DNA of 56,352 nt from an uncultured bacterium (GTDB lineage: Bacteria > Cyanobacteriota > Vampirovibrionia > Gastranaerophilales > Gastranaerophilaceae), in assembly GCA_902797985.1 (NCBI GenBank), contig CADBUZ010000015.1, positions 1-56,352 of the forward strand, written 5' to 3'. This document shows, one piece after another, positions 46,120 to 55,097 of this stretch (its first letter is position 1; every line of letters starts with the position of its first letter). Both the position numbers and the translations under genes were made by a program. Under the pieces are notes generated by a model, which was not told the DNA's origin, did not search any database, and was given only the letters and a program-made list of their open reading frames with translations.

Positions 46120-46904
46120 TAAAATCTGAATTAATTAGATATATATCTTCTCTCGGGTTAACGGTAAATACAGTAACAAAAGCTCGTGGAAATAAAGGCT
46201 TTTTTAAAGAAGGAAGAATTGATGTTTCAAAAACGTTAGATGATTCTTCAGCAATCAGAACATTAATTCATGAATATGCACATTATATAAATTATAAATT
46301 TGATAAAACTTTAAGTTCGTTATCTCCTGTATTTGGTGATGAATCAGAAAATATAAAGGATGAATTGCTTGAAGTTACTAAATTTGTTGATGAAAATGCT
46401 CTTTGTCAAAAATTAAATGCGGAAAATGATTCTTTAAAAAATGAAATAAAAATATTAACTGATAAAGTACAAAAAGAATATCCTGATTTTTCTGCGAATA
46501 GCGAGTTAAAAGAATTTAAAAAATATTCAAGATGGTCTAACATCGGATATTTAGAGAAATATGACAAAGTAAAAGTACATTCTATAACTTCGTCAAAAGT
46601 GTATTCAATAGATACAATAAAGGAAGATTTTCCTGATATGCCTGAAGTATTTGTTGATTATTTAAAGTTAAAATCTAAACAAAGAAGACGAAATAAAATA
46701 TTGAGAAGAATTTCAAAACTAAATAAATATTACAGCGAGCCATGTGAACTTTTTGCAAGATTTATAGAGGGTATATATATTGATATAAATAAGGTTAAAG
46801 AACTTGCGCCAAGTGCATATGAAGCATTTCTAAAATTATTCAATAAGAATTATTATCATGGTTTGAGAGAAATCTTATCAATAGTAAAAATTTTAGTTTA
46901 TTAA
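46092..46904 (+). CDS. Zincin-like protein with HEYAH motif (ImmA/IrrE-like)
   Basis: 270 residues. H60-E61-Y-A-H64 is a zinc-protease helix after an N-terminal strand-rich part, a layout seen in ImmA/IrrE-type and related small peptidases. EPCELFARFIEG near 216-227 could give the third metal ligand and final helix. A charged helical section separates the two. Family assignment is tentative. The ATG lies 28 bp inside the cutA gene, so translation is probably coupled, though a later start cannot be excluded. Confidence 0.65.
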   Translation: MACSRNETLIKSELIRYISSLGLTVNTVTKARGNKGFFKEGRIDVSKTLDDSSAIRTLIHEYAHYINYKFDKTLSSLSPVFGDESENIKDELLEVTKFVDENALCQKLNAENDSLKNEIKILTDKVQKEYPDFSANSELKEFKKYSRWSNIGYLEKYDKVKVHSITSSKVYSIDTIKEDFPDMPEVFVDYLKLKSKQRRRNKILRRISKLNKYYSEPCELFARFIEGIYIDINKVKELAPSAYEAFLKLFNKNYYHGLREILSIVKILVY

Positions 46905-46986
46905 TATCATCTAAATGAAGGGTTGATTTCCAAAAAAATATCATTAACATGATAATGTAGGTAGAAAATATACAGGAGATTACCCC

Positions 46987-47550
46987 ATGACTAATTTTAG
47001 TGCGTCCTCGCTTTTTGCGGGTGTGAACGCAGGTGTTATGAATTCTTACGCAGTATTGTCAAACTTGTACAAAGATGGACTTACTCAAAAGAATTTGTCA
47101 CAAGCTATGACAAATACAAATTTGTTAACAAGTTCTTATGGAACAACTTTTGCCTCTTATTTATCACAAAATTTTGGAAGATTAGACAAAAATAGTGACG
47201 GAACATTGTCAAATAATGAGGTTAACAAATTAATAAATCAAATTTCGAATAGAGGATTGTCAAGAGAACAAGTATCTTCTCTCGGTAGTATGAGCGGGAT
47301 GTCAGCCAATGCACAAGCAACAGTAATGGATCATTTTAATGATATTGACACAAACCACGATGGTTATGTAAACAGTGCAGAGGTTCAGGCATATATATTG
47401 CAATCTAAAATCGAAAATAGAAAACAACAAGATTCAACCAGAATGATAAACCATACATCTTTGTTCTACGGAGATGAAAATGCGGACGATAAAAATTCAA
47501 CCAGCTTATTGTCATACAAGTGGATTCAAGACGATAACAATAACAAATAA
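46987..47550 (+). CDS. EF-hand calcium-binding protein
   Basis: 187 residues with two complete EF-hand loops: DKNSDGTLSNNE (67-78) and DTNHDGYVNSAE (121-132), with acidic residues at positions 1, 5 and 12 in each, suitable for calcium. The N-terminal 50 residues are Ser/Asn-rich with no clear signal peptide. CAGGAG precedes the ATG. Similar small EF-hand proteins occur in many bacteria as calcium sensors or structural proteins. Confidence 0.85.
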   Translation: MTNFSASSLFAGVNAGVMNSYAVLSNLYKDGLTQKNLSQAMTNTNLLTSSYGTTFASYLSQNFGRLDKNSDGTLSNNEVNKLINQISNRGLSREQVSSLGSMSGMSANAQATVMDHFNDIDTNHDGYVNSAEVQAYILQSKIENRKQQDSTRMINHTSLFYGDENADDKNSTSLLSYKWIQDDNNNK

Positions 47551-47630
47551 CAGGTGAATTATAGGAATAGCACATTGTGAGAGATTGTTAGTGAGAGAAC
47601 AAGATTCATGCGATTGGCAAATGTGCAAAA

Positions 47631-47662
47631 AAAGAACGACGGAAAATATTCTGTCGTTCTTT
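47631..47662. terminator. Hairpin between convergent genes
   Basis: Arms AAAGAACGAC/GTCGTTCTTT with a 12-nt loop, A-rich on the left and T-rich on the right. It ends inside the stop region of the minus-strand membrane-protein gene and probably terminates both genes. Confidence 0.85.
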
Positions 47663-48632
47663 ATTTATCAGAATCCTCTTTATTATTCCTATAACCAATA
47701 CCTGCTCTATATCCTGATATTGAATATAAAATAGGTAGTGATGGCTCTATCCATTTCAACCCCGACAACAATGAAACTGTTGCAATATCATCCGTATGTA
47801 AGCTTAAATCCAGCAATTCAGGTGTTCTTTTTTCTTCTTTTTTGTCCTTTGATATTATAGGATTGATTAATTTATTCCCAATATAATTTGCCATTACACT
47901 GCCGCCAATAACACCGGTCAAAAGGATTCCCCCAACCATACCTAAACATCTTGCTGTTTTTGATTTTACATTTGATTTTTCTAAAACTCCAAGAGCAGCT
48001 CCTGCACCAACATTACATAAAAAAATATTTGCAAGATACTGATATACTCCTTCGTTTATTTTATTTGGAATACGCTTTTTCCAATCAGGTTCACTAATTC
48101 TGTCAGCAACAATCCCGCCTGTGATTCCACCTGCAACCGGCACTGCACCATAAACGGATAAATAACCGATTTCTTTAAAAATATCTTTTGCTTGAATATT
48201 ATCAGGAGGAGGAATAATTTTATCACCAAGTTTTTTATCTTTATTAAACAATGTTGTTATGTCAGACAAAGATAATAATTTATCTTTTGTTTTCTCCAAT
48301 ATAGGATTCAATTCATTATTTTTATTTTTTGAAACAAATTCATCTACAAATTCTGCATTACTCTTTTTGACTTGTGAAAGTGTTTTAGACATTTTTCTAC
48401 CAGTGACTTTTGATGCGATTTTTGGTGCAAATACTGCAGATATTGCTGTGGCCGCAAGAATAATTGCAGATTTGAAACCTTCCTTTTTTTTCTCTTCAAT
48501 AGGTTTATCATGCAAAACCTTGCCGAGATAAACACCGGAACCAATTGCTAAAGTATGCGGTACATACTTATTTATTTTAGCTGTCAACATAGGTTGATCC
48601 AAATATTTACCTATTGCTGTTATTCTGTTCAT
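47661..48632 (-). CDS. Membrane protein of unknown function
   Basis: 323 residues with glycine- and alanine-rich hydrophobic stretches (about 54-73, 157-178, 200-218, 228-250, 290-310). The overall layout resembles the protein at 35623-36642, but this one lacks the F-[ST]-G motif. A basic cluster (KEEKRTPE) lies near the C-terminal third. No family recognised. Confidence 0.6.
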   Translation of the reverse strand: MNRITAIGKYLDQPMLTAKINKYVPHTLAIGSGVYLGKVLHDKPIEEKKKEGFKSAIILAATAISAVFAPKIASKVTGRKMSKTLSQVKKSNAEFVDEFVSKNKNNELNPILEKTKDKLLSLSDITTLFNKDKKLGDKIIPPPDNIQAKDIFKEIGYLSVYGAVPVAGGITGGIVADRISEPDWKKRIPNKINEGVYQYLANIFLCNVGAGAALGVLEKSNVKSKTARCLGMVGGILLTGVIGGSVMANYIGNKLINPIISKDKKEEKRTPELLDLSLHTDDIATVSLLSGLKWIEPSLPILYSISGYRAGIGYRNNKEDSDK

Positions 48633-48798
48633 TTATCCCTCAACAAGTTGTTAGATTGACTTAATGCTTACAATAAATTGTTAGACTAGGTTAACATTTT
48701 TATAATAAAATAAACACGCCTTTTTGTCAATCTAATTTAAAAAACTCTTTGAGTTATAATCTAATCTCAATCGGAAACAAAACCTAATATCAATTTAA

Positions 48799-50439
48799 TT
48801 AGTTACCAAATGTTTTAAAGCTATTTTCAATATTTTTACTTACAACTTTCTGACAAGCTTCCATTTCTGTTTGAAGGGCAGTTTGTTCGGTACCTAATTG
48901 TTCCAGTTTTAATTGTAGTTGTCTATCTTGCGCTTGAATAATCTCTGTTTTTGCATTTATATCTTCTATTTGCTTATCGTATTTTTCTTTCTCAAAGAAA
49001 TATTTATTCATAGCGTCATTGTATGCATCATCATCTTTAATAGTTTCGACATTCAAAGTATATACAACAGAATCGTCTTCGAATTTAACAGTAGAAAATC
49101 TACCTTTTCCATCTGTTTCCAACAAAGCTTTTTTTACTTCACTAACTTTTGTTTCGATATAGAGCGCATTATAATATGCCAATTTTGATTGCTGACTATC
49201 GATACTATTATCTGCTACAGAATTTATATTATAAGCACTTTTTAAACTTTCATCCATATCTTCATGAGTTGTATAATATGTTTTACCTGCCATTGTAAAC
49301 TTATAAAGTGAGCCATTAATATAATTTCCGTGCTCATCAAAACAATTTTTAAGTCTTTGATAAGAAACTGCGTCACCTTTATCACTACCCATATCTTTTA
49401 AAATTTGTTGTATCTCAGTTTCTAAAGTAATATCTTCTTTATACATTTCTTCAGATATTTGAGTCAACGCACAATTCCCAATAGACTTATAATCACTAAA
49501 TGTTGGATTATTAATAGCTGATTGAACAGTTAAATTACCCAGAACAGGATCACCAACTTTAATAGCTCTTAAGGTCGCTTCAGGCACATAATTCGTACCA
49601 TCAGTGTAATATTTTCTTGTATCTTCTTTTCTGACTACTACATCTCCTTGTTTAGTTAATTGAGTAGTAGAAATGTCATCCCAACAAATATATTCATCAG
49701 AAGCGCTTTTAAAATATTTTTTTGTTGTATCATAAAATGCTCCATATGTCATTTTTAATTTATTTAGCGTATCCTTATCGGTTTCCGGATTGACATATGT
49801 ATATACTGTTGTTCCGTCATAAGTTACCGTTGGAGGAGTAGCTGTATCATCATACACATACTTTGTTGCATCAGTATCAGTACTGCTAATTCTATTAGTA
49901 GAATACATAAAATCTAACTGTTCAGTAGTATCTTTGTTAGAATTTTGGTCAGACAACCTATAAGTTGCATTGAAGCTTGTTTGCATCGCAGTATTATATA
50001 ATTCAAGCGTATAAGTATCTTTTTCTAAGTTATAGGATACATTATCTACTCTGTATGTTTTGTCTTTTAAATCTGAAAAATGATTAGTTTTTTTAGCTTG
50101 AACTTGAGGGTCACTAAGAAACTTACGCTGACCGGTGTAAACATTTTCGTAATGATAACTTGATACAACATAGTTATATTTTTCATCAGGTTTTCCGATT
50201 TGATAGTAACTATCAATAACTGATGTAAAGTTTCCATCAGACCAAGAATATTGAAGTTTGGTGAATTCTGAAGTATTTGGAGGAGTAGGAACAGACATAG
50301 TAAGCATTTGGTTAAACAAATCAGCACTTTGATTAGACAAAGTCAGTCGTTGTTGGTTTAACTGTTGTCCTTCATATTCACAATTTGTTTTCCTTGCAGA
50401 CAGAGATAAATATCTCGCCTGAGAAGCCGCTAAGCCCAT
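48799..50439 (-). CDS. MGLAASQAR-type conserved protein with C-terminal coiled coil
   Basis: 546 residues. The N-terminus MGLAASQARYLSLSARKTN is followed by a helix with GQQLNQQRLTLSNQ. The middle is Tyr/Thr/Asp-rich and probably beta-structured, and the last 100 residues form a coiled coil (QIEDINAKTEIIQAQDRQL and on) ending NSFKTFGN. The helical ends with a beta middle recall secreted hook- or needle-type proteins, but no homology is claimed. No signal peptide. I do not know its function. Confidence 0.7.
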   Translation of the reverse strand: MGLAASQARYLSLSARKTNCEYEGQQLNQQRLTLSNQSADLFNQMLTMSVPTPPNTSEFTKLQYSWSDGNFTSVIDSYYQIGKPDEKYNYVVSSYHYENVYTGQRKFLSDPQVQAKKTNHFSDLKDKTYRVDNVSYNLEKDTYTLELYNTAMQTSFNATYRLSDQNSNKDTTEQLDFMYSTNRISSTDTDATKYVYDDTATPPTVTYDGTTVYTYVNPETDKDTLNKLKMTYGAFYDTTKKYFKSASDEYICWDDISTTQLTKQGDVVVRKEDTRKYYTDGTNYVPEATLRAIKVGDPVLGNLTVQSAINNPTFSDYKSIGNCALTQISEEMYKEDITLETEIQQILKDMGSDKGDAVSYQRLKNCFDEHGNYINGSLYKFTMAGKTYYTTHEDMDESLKSAYNINSVADNSIDSQQSKLAYYNALYIETKVSEVKKALLETDGKGRFSTVKFEDDSVVYTLNVETIKDDDAYNDAMNKYFFEKEKYDKQIEDINAKTEIIQAQDRQLQLKLEQLGTEQTALQTEMEACQKVVSKNIENSFKTFGN

Positions 50440-50648
50440 TGGGATTTCCTTTCATAACCAGTATTCACATGTATTTATAAGGTTTTTGAGGCAAAAGTCA
50501 ACATTCACCCATGATACATGTTACTAATTAATATCAACATAAACAACGCTTTTACCACAAATTTCATACCAATGGAGTAGGAAATATTTAAAACTTTAAT
50601 TGGAATATTAGGTAATGAAAAACTTTTAAATTGGAATATTATGTTCAT

Positions 50649-50891
50649 ATGACAGTAATATTAGGAATAAAATTACCAAATAGAATATCTACATCGCCTG
50701 TTTTTCAAGATGTTATTTCAAAATACGGCTGTGCAATAAAAACACGTATCGGACTGCACAGTAATTGCAGTACAACCTGTTCAAATTATGGAGTAATTGT
50801 GTTGGAGATTGTAGAAGGTAGCAATATAACAGATTTAAAAAAGGCATTATTGAGAATAGACGGGATTACGTTAGATTCTATGCATTTGTAA
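50649..50891 (+). CDS. ACT-like small protein similar to TM1266
   Basis: 80 residues with GIKLPNRIS, then KYGCAIKTRIGLHS, and VLEIVEG near the end. This matches the TM1266 group of ACT/NikR-C-like proteins often described as iron-only hydrogenase system regulators. The ATG at 50649 is preferred to a TTG at 50631. No ribosome binding site; TATTAT ends 6 nt upstream. No hydrogenase gene lies in the window. Confidence 0.75.
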   Translation: MTVILGIKLPNRISTSPVFQDVISKYGCAIKTRIGLHSNCSTTCSNYGVIVLEIVEGSNITDLKKALLRIDGITLDSMHL

Positions 50892-51018
50892 GTTTAACGA
50901 ACTTTATTCGTTAAACAGTGAATAGGCGAATAGTGAATAAGTGACTAAGAATAATTCTTAGTCACATAATCACTCAGACACTTAATCACTTTAAAGCTTA
51001 TCAGTCGAAGGCTGATAA
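50892..51018. repeat. Three consecutive hairpins
   Basis: Three near-perfect inverted repeats follow the TM1266-like gene: 50892-50916 (GTTTAACGAA/TTCGTTAAAC), 50941-50965 (GTGACTAAGAAT/ATTCTTAGTCAC, one central base) and 50998-51018 (TTATCAG/CTGATAA). The first may terminate transcription, although its T-run is weak. Confidence 0.8.
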
Positions 51019-51038
51019 ACTTTAATTTAAAAAAACAC

Positions 51039-51067
51039 TTGCAAAAAAAATATGATTACGGTAGAAT
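51039..51067 (+). promoter_or_regulatory. tRNA-Asp promoter
   Basis: TTGCAA (51039-51044), 17 bp, TAGAAT (51062-51067). The predicted start lies about 12 nt before the tRNA. Confidence 0.8.
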
Positions 51068-51086
51068 AACAATGTGACCGAGATAT

Positions 51087-51164
51087 GGGAGCGTAGCTCA
51101 GTTTGGTTAGAGCGCATGCCTGTCACGCATGAGGTCGCGAGTTCGAGCCTCGTCGTTCCCGCCA
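51087..51164 (+). tRNA. tRNA-Asp (GUC anticodon)
   Basis: Cloverleaf with acceptor GGGAGCG/CGTTCCC, anticodon stem CATGC/GCATG around CTGTCAC (anticodon GTC), T-loop GAGTTCGAGCC and discriminator G. Here the 3' CCA is encoded (51162-51164). Confidence 0.95.
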
Positions 51165-51170
51165 TTATTA

Positions 51171-51198
51171 AAAGCCCGTTGGACGGGCTTTTTTTTAT
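51171..51198 (+). terminator. Rho-independent terminator of tRNA-Asp
   Basis: Stem AAGCCCG/CGGGCTT with a TTGGA loop and eight T, directly after the tRNA. Confidence 0.92.
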
Positions 51199-51439
51199 AG
51201 ATACTACGTTTAACTATAAAGAGGTATTTACGGTTTTAGAAAATAACTTGGGGATCGTAAATTCTGCTGATTTGGCGAGAGAAGAAGAATGTTCTGTATC
51301 AGGGATTTTGACATAAAGTATCCCGAGTTTGACATCTAAGTCGGAAGTTTTCAAAAAATTTTAGCAAAAGTTTAAACAGCATTTAAATGCCGTTTAAAAG
51401 GTGTTTTATTAGAGTTCAAATTTTACATTCTTTATAGTT
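51199..51439. other. Junction region: possible HTH-gene fragment and transposon end
   Basis: One plus-strand frame from about 51226 to 51316 reads VFTVLENNLGIVNSADLA before a stop, a sequence that could be the first helices of an HTH protein interrupted by the element. It lacks a convincing start codon, so this is only a suggestion. From about 51336 a TAAGTCGGAAG motif appears that recurs at 52012, so the element probably starts between 51300 and 51340. The exact terminus is not visible. Confidence 0.35.
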
Positions 51440-51905
51440 ATGGTTTTTCGGACACTTTTGAAATTGGTTTTTGCTTTTCTTAATCGCTATAATTGGCTTT
51501 GTGTTTGAGTTTCATCCACTTCCCCAAGTCTGAGAGTCGGGGTTTTGAAAAGTCCGAAATGTCCGGTTATTAGGACTAAAATGTCCGGTATCTTTCCATA
51601 AAATTTTATAAAATCGCCGAGTTTTCTTATTATATTTGAATTACAGCCAAGTGCAAAAAGCGGACATTTTGTATGGTTTTTCGGACACTTTTTAAATTGG
51701 TTTTTGCTTTTCTTAATTGCTATGATTGGCTTTGTGCTTGAGTTGTACCCGCTTCCCCAAGTCTGAGAGTCGGGGTTTTGAAAAGTCCGAAATGTCCGGT
51801 TATTAGGACGAAAAAGTCCGGTATCTTTCCATAAAATTTTATAAAATTGCCAAGTTTCCCTATTATATTTGAATTGCGGCCAAGTGCAAAAAGCGGACAT
51901 TTTGT
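51440..51905. repeat. Two 233-bp direct repeats in the transposon end
   Basis: Units 51440-51672 and 51673-51905 are roughly 90% identical. Each contains GTCCG/CGGAC motifs: TTTCGGACACTTTT at the start, AAAGTCCGAAATGTCCGGTTA in the middle, then AGTCCGGTATC or TGTCCGGTATC, and AAGCGGACATTTTGT at the end. They precede the transposase gene and look like multiple transposase-binding sites. A 137-residue minus-strand frame reads through both units and is probably not a gene. Confidence 0.8.
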
Positions 51906-52370
51906 AAAATATACCATTTGAAATTTATATGAAACTCGGAAGAACCCCGTAAATTGTGCCTTTTAGAATTTTATTTAATTCGTATATTTTCATAATATTT
52001 ACCCTTAAGTCGGAAGTATTTTTTTTAGTGGGAAATCGCTTCCCTGACTTTATTTCTTAAATATTTTTCTAATTTTATTTCAAAACCAGTATGCGACTTT
52101 TCTAAAACCAAGTGTAAAAAATATCGGATTAATTTTACCCTTCAAAGCAGGAAGCATAATTGAGAGAAAATGCTAGATTCTTGCAAAATTTTAAATTCAA
52201 ACTGTATTTAAATTGCGTTTTAAAATAGTTTTATGGGCGTTTTATAAAATTTTCTGCTTAAAATTCAGATATAATAAGACACAAAACAACACATTTCCCC
52301 CTCAAGCACTTCCATTTTGAGAGAAAGCAGTCTAACATACAGTAGCTTCAATAATAAATAAGGATACAGT
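51906..52370. other. Leader region of the transposase operon
   Basis: A gene-free stretch containing further CGGAAG motifs (near 51935 and 52013), AT-rich degenerate copies of the ATTTAAAT segment also seen near 51385, and a TATAAT-like box near 52270. AAGGA lies about 9 nt before the transposase ATG. Confidence 0.5.
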
Positions 52371-54443
52371 ATGGCAGACGTTAATAATAATGATATTTGG
52401 ATTGATGTTGAGACATTAGCGAAATTGAAAAACATTACCCGTCGAGCTGTTCGGCTTGCACTAAATCAGAATAAATATGAATACAAAGTTGAAAATATCA
52501 GAGGCGGAAAAACATATAAGATTAAGTTATCAACGCTTGAAGAGGAACTACAGCTCAAGTATTTTCAGGAATATTATGACGATTACAAAACCTGTAATAA
52601 TGAGGTTATCGAGCTTTCAAATTTTAATATAAAACAGGAAAAACTTATATCCGAAAATCAAAGAAAAATCGCTCTTGCCAAGTATGACCTGATTTATGCT
52701 TGGCTTGATTTTAGAAAAGAATATAAAAGGGACAAGTTGAAAACAGGTAGCAATATCCCCGATAAAGAATTCTTGCAATTATATAATACAGGAATGTTTC
52801 AGGAAGAGATATTCAAAATCTTGGGCAAAGTTTCAATCGGCTCGCTTTATCGCTGGCGGGCACTTTTAGACTATAACAAAGATTGGACGGCACTTGTCGG
52901 GCAATACAAATATTCAACCCGTAAGGAATACAGAACAACCTTAAATGAAGAACAAATAAAAATATTTATACAGATTTTGCTCTCCCCAAGTGCATTTTCA
53001 ATAGGAAAGGCAATTTCATTAACCAAGCACATTTTAAAAGAACGTGGGCAAGAAATTTTACCTAAAGATATTACTTTTAGAAGATACGCTGAATGGTTCA
53101 GGGATAATAATTTTGATAAATGGATACTTGCCAGAGATGGCGAAAAAGCTTTAAAGGATAAAGTAAGCCCATTTATTGTTAGAAACGCAGTACTTTTAAA
53201 AGCAGGGCAAGTGCTTGTGGCAGATGGGCATACGCTCAATTTTCAAGTAATAAACCCATTCACAGGTAAACCCTGCCGAGCTACTTTGCTTGGCTTCTTG
53301 GATTGGAAATCCGGCGGGCTCGTCGGGTACGACATTATGCTTGAAGAATGCACGCAAAATATTGCGTCGGCTTTAAGGAATGCAATTTTAAAAATGGATC
53401 ATATACCCGAATACGTTTATCAAGATAATGGCAGGGCATTTAAAAGCAAGTTCTTCAATGGCGATAAAAAGTTTGAGGAGTTGGGTTTTACAGGTGTTTA
53501 CAACAAACTCGGAATAAAACCAGTTTATGCCAATCCATATAACGCTCGAGCCAAAGTAATCGAGCGTTTCTTTTTAGAATTTCAGGAAAGTTTTGAGAAG
53601 CTGATTCCAAGCTACATTGGTACAAGCATTGAAAATAAACCAGCACACCTGAAAAGAAATGAAAAATTACATCAAAAAATCCATGAAAAATTTGAATTTG
53701 TACCAACTATCGAACAAACCAGAATGATGATAGATAAATGGCTTGAATACAAACATTCTCAATCCTGTCCTAATGCTGAAGGTAAAACAATTCAAGAAGT
53801 TTTGAACGTAATCGAAAAACAAAATATCGACGAAAATTCGCTTGATGACTTGATGATGGCGCAGGAGATAAAATCAATCGGCAGGAACGGAATCAGGTTT
53901 TTGAAAGCTGATTATTTTGACGAGGCACTCTACGGCATCAAAGAAAAAACGGTTATAAAATACAGCCTGTTTGATTTGTCGTATATAAAGGTTTATTCAA
54001 TGAAAGGTGAATTTATCTGTAAAGCGAACCGAATAACGGAAACCCACCCGCTTGCTTATCAAATGGGAGATATTAAAGACATTGAGGACTATAAACAAAA
54101 GATAGAAAAGCAGCAGAAACTCCGCAGAAAAACGATCAAGGCAGTTCGCGAGCATTTCAACTTAGAAGATATGGATTATCTTGAAAAAGAATTGATGCAA
54201 AATATCCGCTTGTCTGAACCTGAGCCGATTAAGGAAATAATAGTCCAACCTGAACCAAAGCCTAAACAGAATTTTGAGCCAAAAGTCAAAACCTCAATCA
54301 TTGCAAGACCGATTTTTAAAAACGCATACGAACGCTACGAATGGCATATGCAAAACGGCTGCATCTGCCAAGAGGACAGAACTTGGCTTGCAAACTACAT
54401 AAAATCAGACGAATACAAAGAAATATACGGAAAGGAGCAATGA
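52371..54443 (+). CDS. MuA/TnsB-like DDE transposase
   Basis: 690 residues. The N-terminal MuA-type DNA-binding domain (about 1-60) has IDVETLAKLKNITRRAVRLAL. The RNase-H-like core shows D285 (VADGHTLNF), D352 (YQDNGRAFKS) and E398 (KVIERFFLEF), the expected DDE triad. A Mu-type C-terminal beta-barrel and a Pro/Glu-rich tail for partner contact follow. It cuts and joins element ends, working with the MuB-like ATPase encoded next. The stop overlaps the MuB start codons. Confidence 0.93.
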   Translation: MADVNNNDIWIDVETLAKLKNITRRAVRLALNQNKYEYKVENIRGGKTYKIKLSTLEEELQLKYFQEYYDDYKTCNNEVIELSNFNIKQEKLISENQRKIALAKYDLIYAWLDFRKEYKRDKLKTGSNIPDKEFLQLYNTGMFQEEIFKILGKVSIGSLYRWRALLDYNKDWTALVGQYKYSTRKEYRTTLNEEQIKIFIQILLSPSAFSIGKAISLTKHILKERGQEILPKDITFRRYAEWFRDNNFDKWILARDGEKALKDKVSPFIVRNAVLLKAGQVLVADGHTLNFQVINPFTGKPCRATLLGFLDWKSGGLVGYDIMLEECTQNIASALRNAILKMDHIPEYVYQDNGRAFKSKFFNGDKKFEELGFTGVYNKLGIKPVYANPYNARAKVIERFFLEFQESFEKLIPSYIGTSIENKPAHLKRNEKLHQKIHEKFEFVPTIEQTRMMIDKWLEYKHSQSCPNAEGKTIQEVLNVIEKQNIDENSLDDLMMAQEIKSIGRNGIRFLKADYFDEALYGIKEKTVIKYSLFDLSYIKVYSMKGEFICKANRITETHPLAYQMGDIKDIEDYKQKIEKQQKLRRKTIKAVREHFNLEDMDYLEKELMQNIRLSEPEPIKEIIVQPEPKPKQNFEPKVKTSIIARPIFKNAYERYEWHMQNGCICQEDRTWLANYIKSDEYKEIYGKEQ

Positions 54444-55097
54444 TGAAAAAAGTCTTTGTAAAAACTTACAATGTTAAGCGGTTTATCACGATGATGAACA
54501 ACCTGCAGAACCGAGCAGAAGGTGTTCCGGGGATGGGCTTGGTTTATGGTGAGCCGGGGTTAGGCAAAACTCAGGCTATAAAATGGTGGGCATTTAAAAA
54601 CGATGCGATTCTTATCCGCTGCAATCAGATGATGTCTGCAAGATGGCTTTTGAAAGAGATTCTTGATTATATGTCGGAAATCAAGCCTTATTCCATATCA
54701 GATTCTTTTGATGAGGTTATACGGAATCTTATTCTAACACCTCGGGTTCTTATAGTAGATGAAGTTGATTATCTGGGTCGGTATGACAAGTGCAAATTCA
54801 CGACTCAAAAAGTTCAGCCACCTTTACGACAGATTATCCGAAATTGTTAAGTTTGAGAGGTTTTCAAAAGCTGACATTAAGACAATTATAAAAGAATTGT
54901 CCGAAATTGAAATGACGGATTGTGCAATAAAATACATTTATTCTAACTATAACCGCTTTCGGCAAATCGTAAAAGTGATTAATAAAGCGGAAACTGTTGC
55001 GAAAGCAAACGGACTTAGTTCAATTGACGAAATATTAATTAAGGAGGCGATTTCTGATGAAACAGAAAATTCTCAAGCTGATAAAGATTCTGAATAA
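54443..55097 (+). pseudogene. MuB-like AAA+ ATPase with internal frame change
   Basis: The first frame reads MKKVFVKTYNVKRFITMMNN, Walker A GEPGLGKT (36-43) and Walker B VLIVDEVDYL (D106), then goes out of phase and ends at 54850. The next frame (from about 54759 to 55097) continues with VGMTSANSRLKKFSHLYDRL, SEIVKFERF and the C-terminal helical domain. MuB homologues have about 20 residues between the Walker B DEVDYL and the VGM segment; here they are missing, so a deletion not divisible by three is the likely cause. ATG 54443 has AAAGGAG upstream. The protein is probably inactive. Confidence 0.85.

Noticed and set aside
51074..51316. An 80-codon frame beginning before tRNA-Asp
   Set aside because: Its first third translates the tRNA gene. 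Only the last 30 codons could be a gene fragment, noted separately.
51440..51905. CRISPR-like array
   Set aside because: The units are 233 bp, contiguous and without spacers, and no cas gene is near.
51487..51917. Minus-strand frames of 137 and 65 codons
   Set aside because: They translate the 233-bp repeats, with the same peptide appearing twice, and have no start signals.
52871..53239. A 122-codon minus-strand frame inside the transposase
   Set aside because: It is antisense to a well supported DDE transposase.
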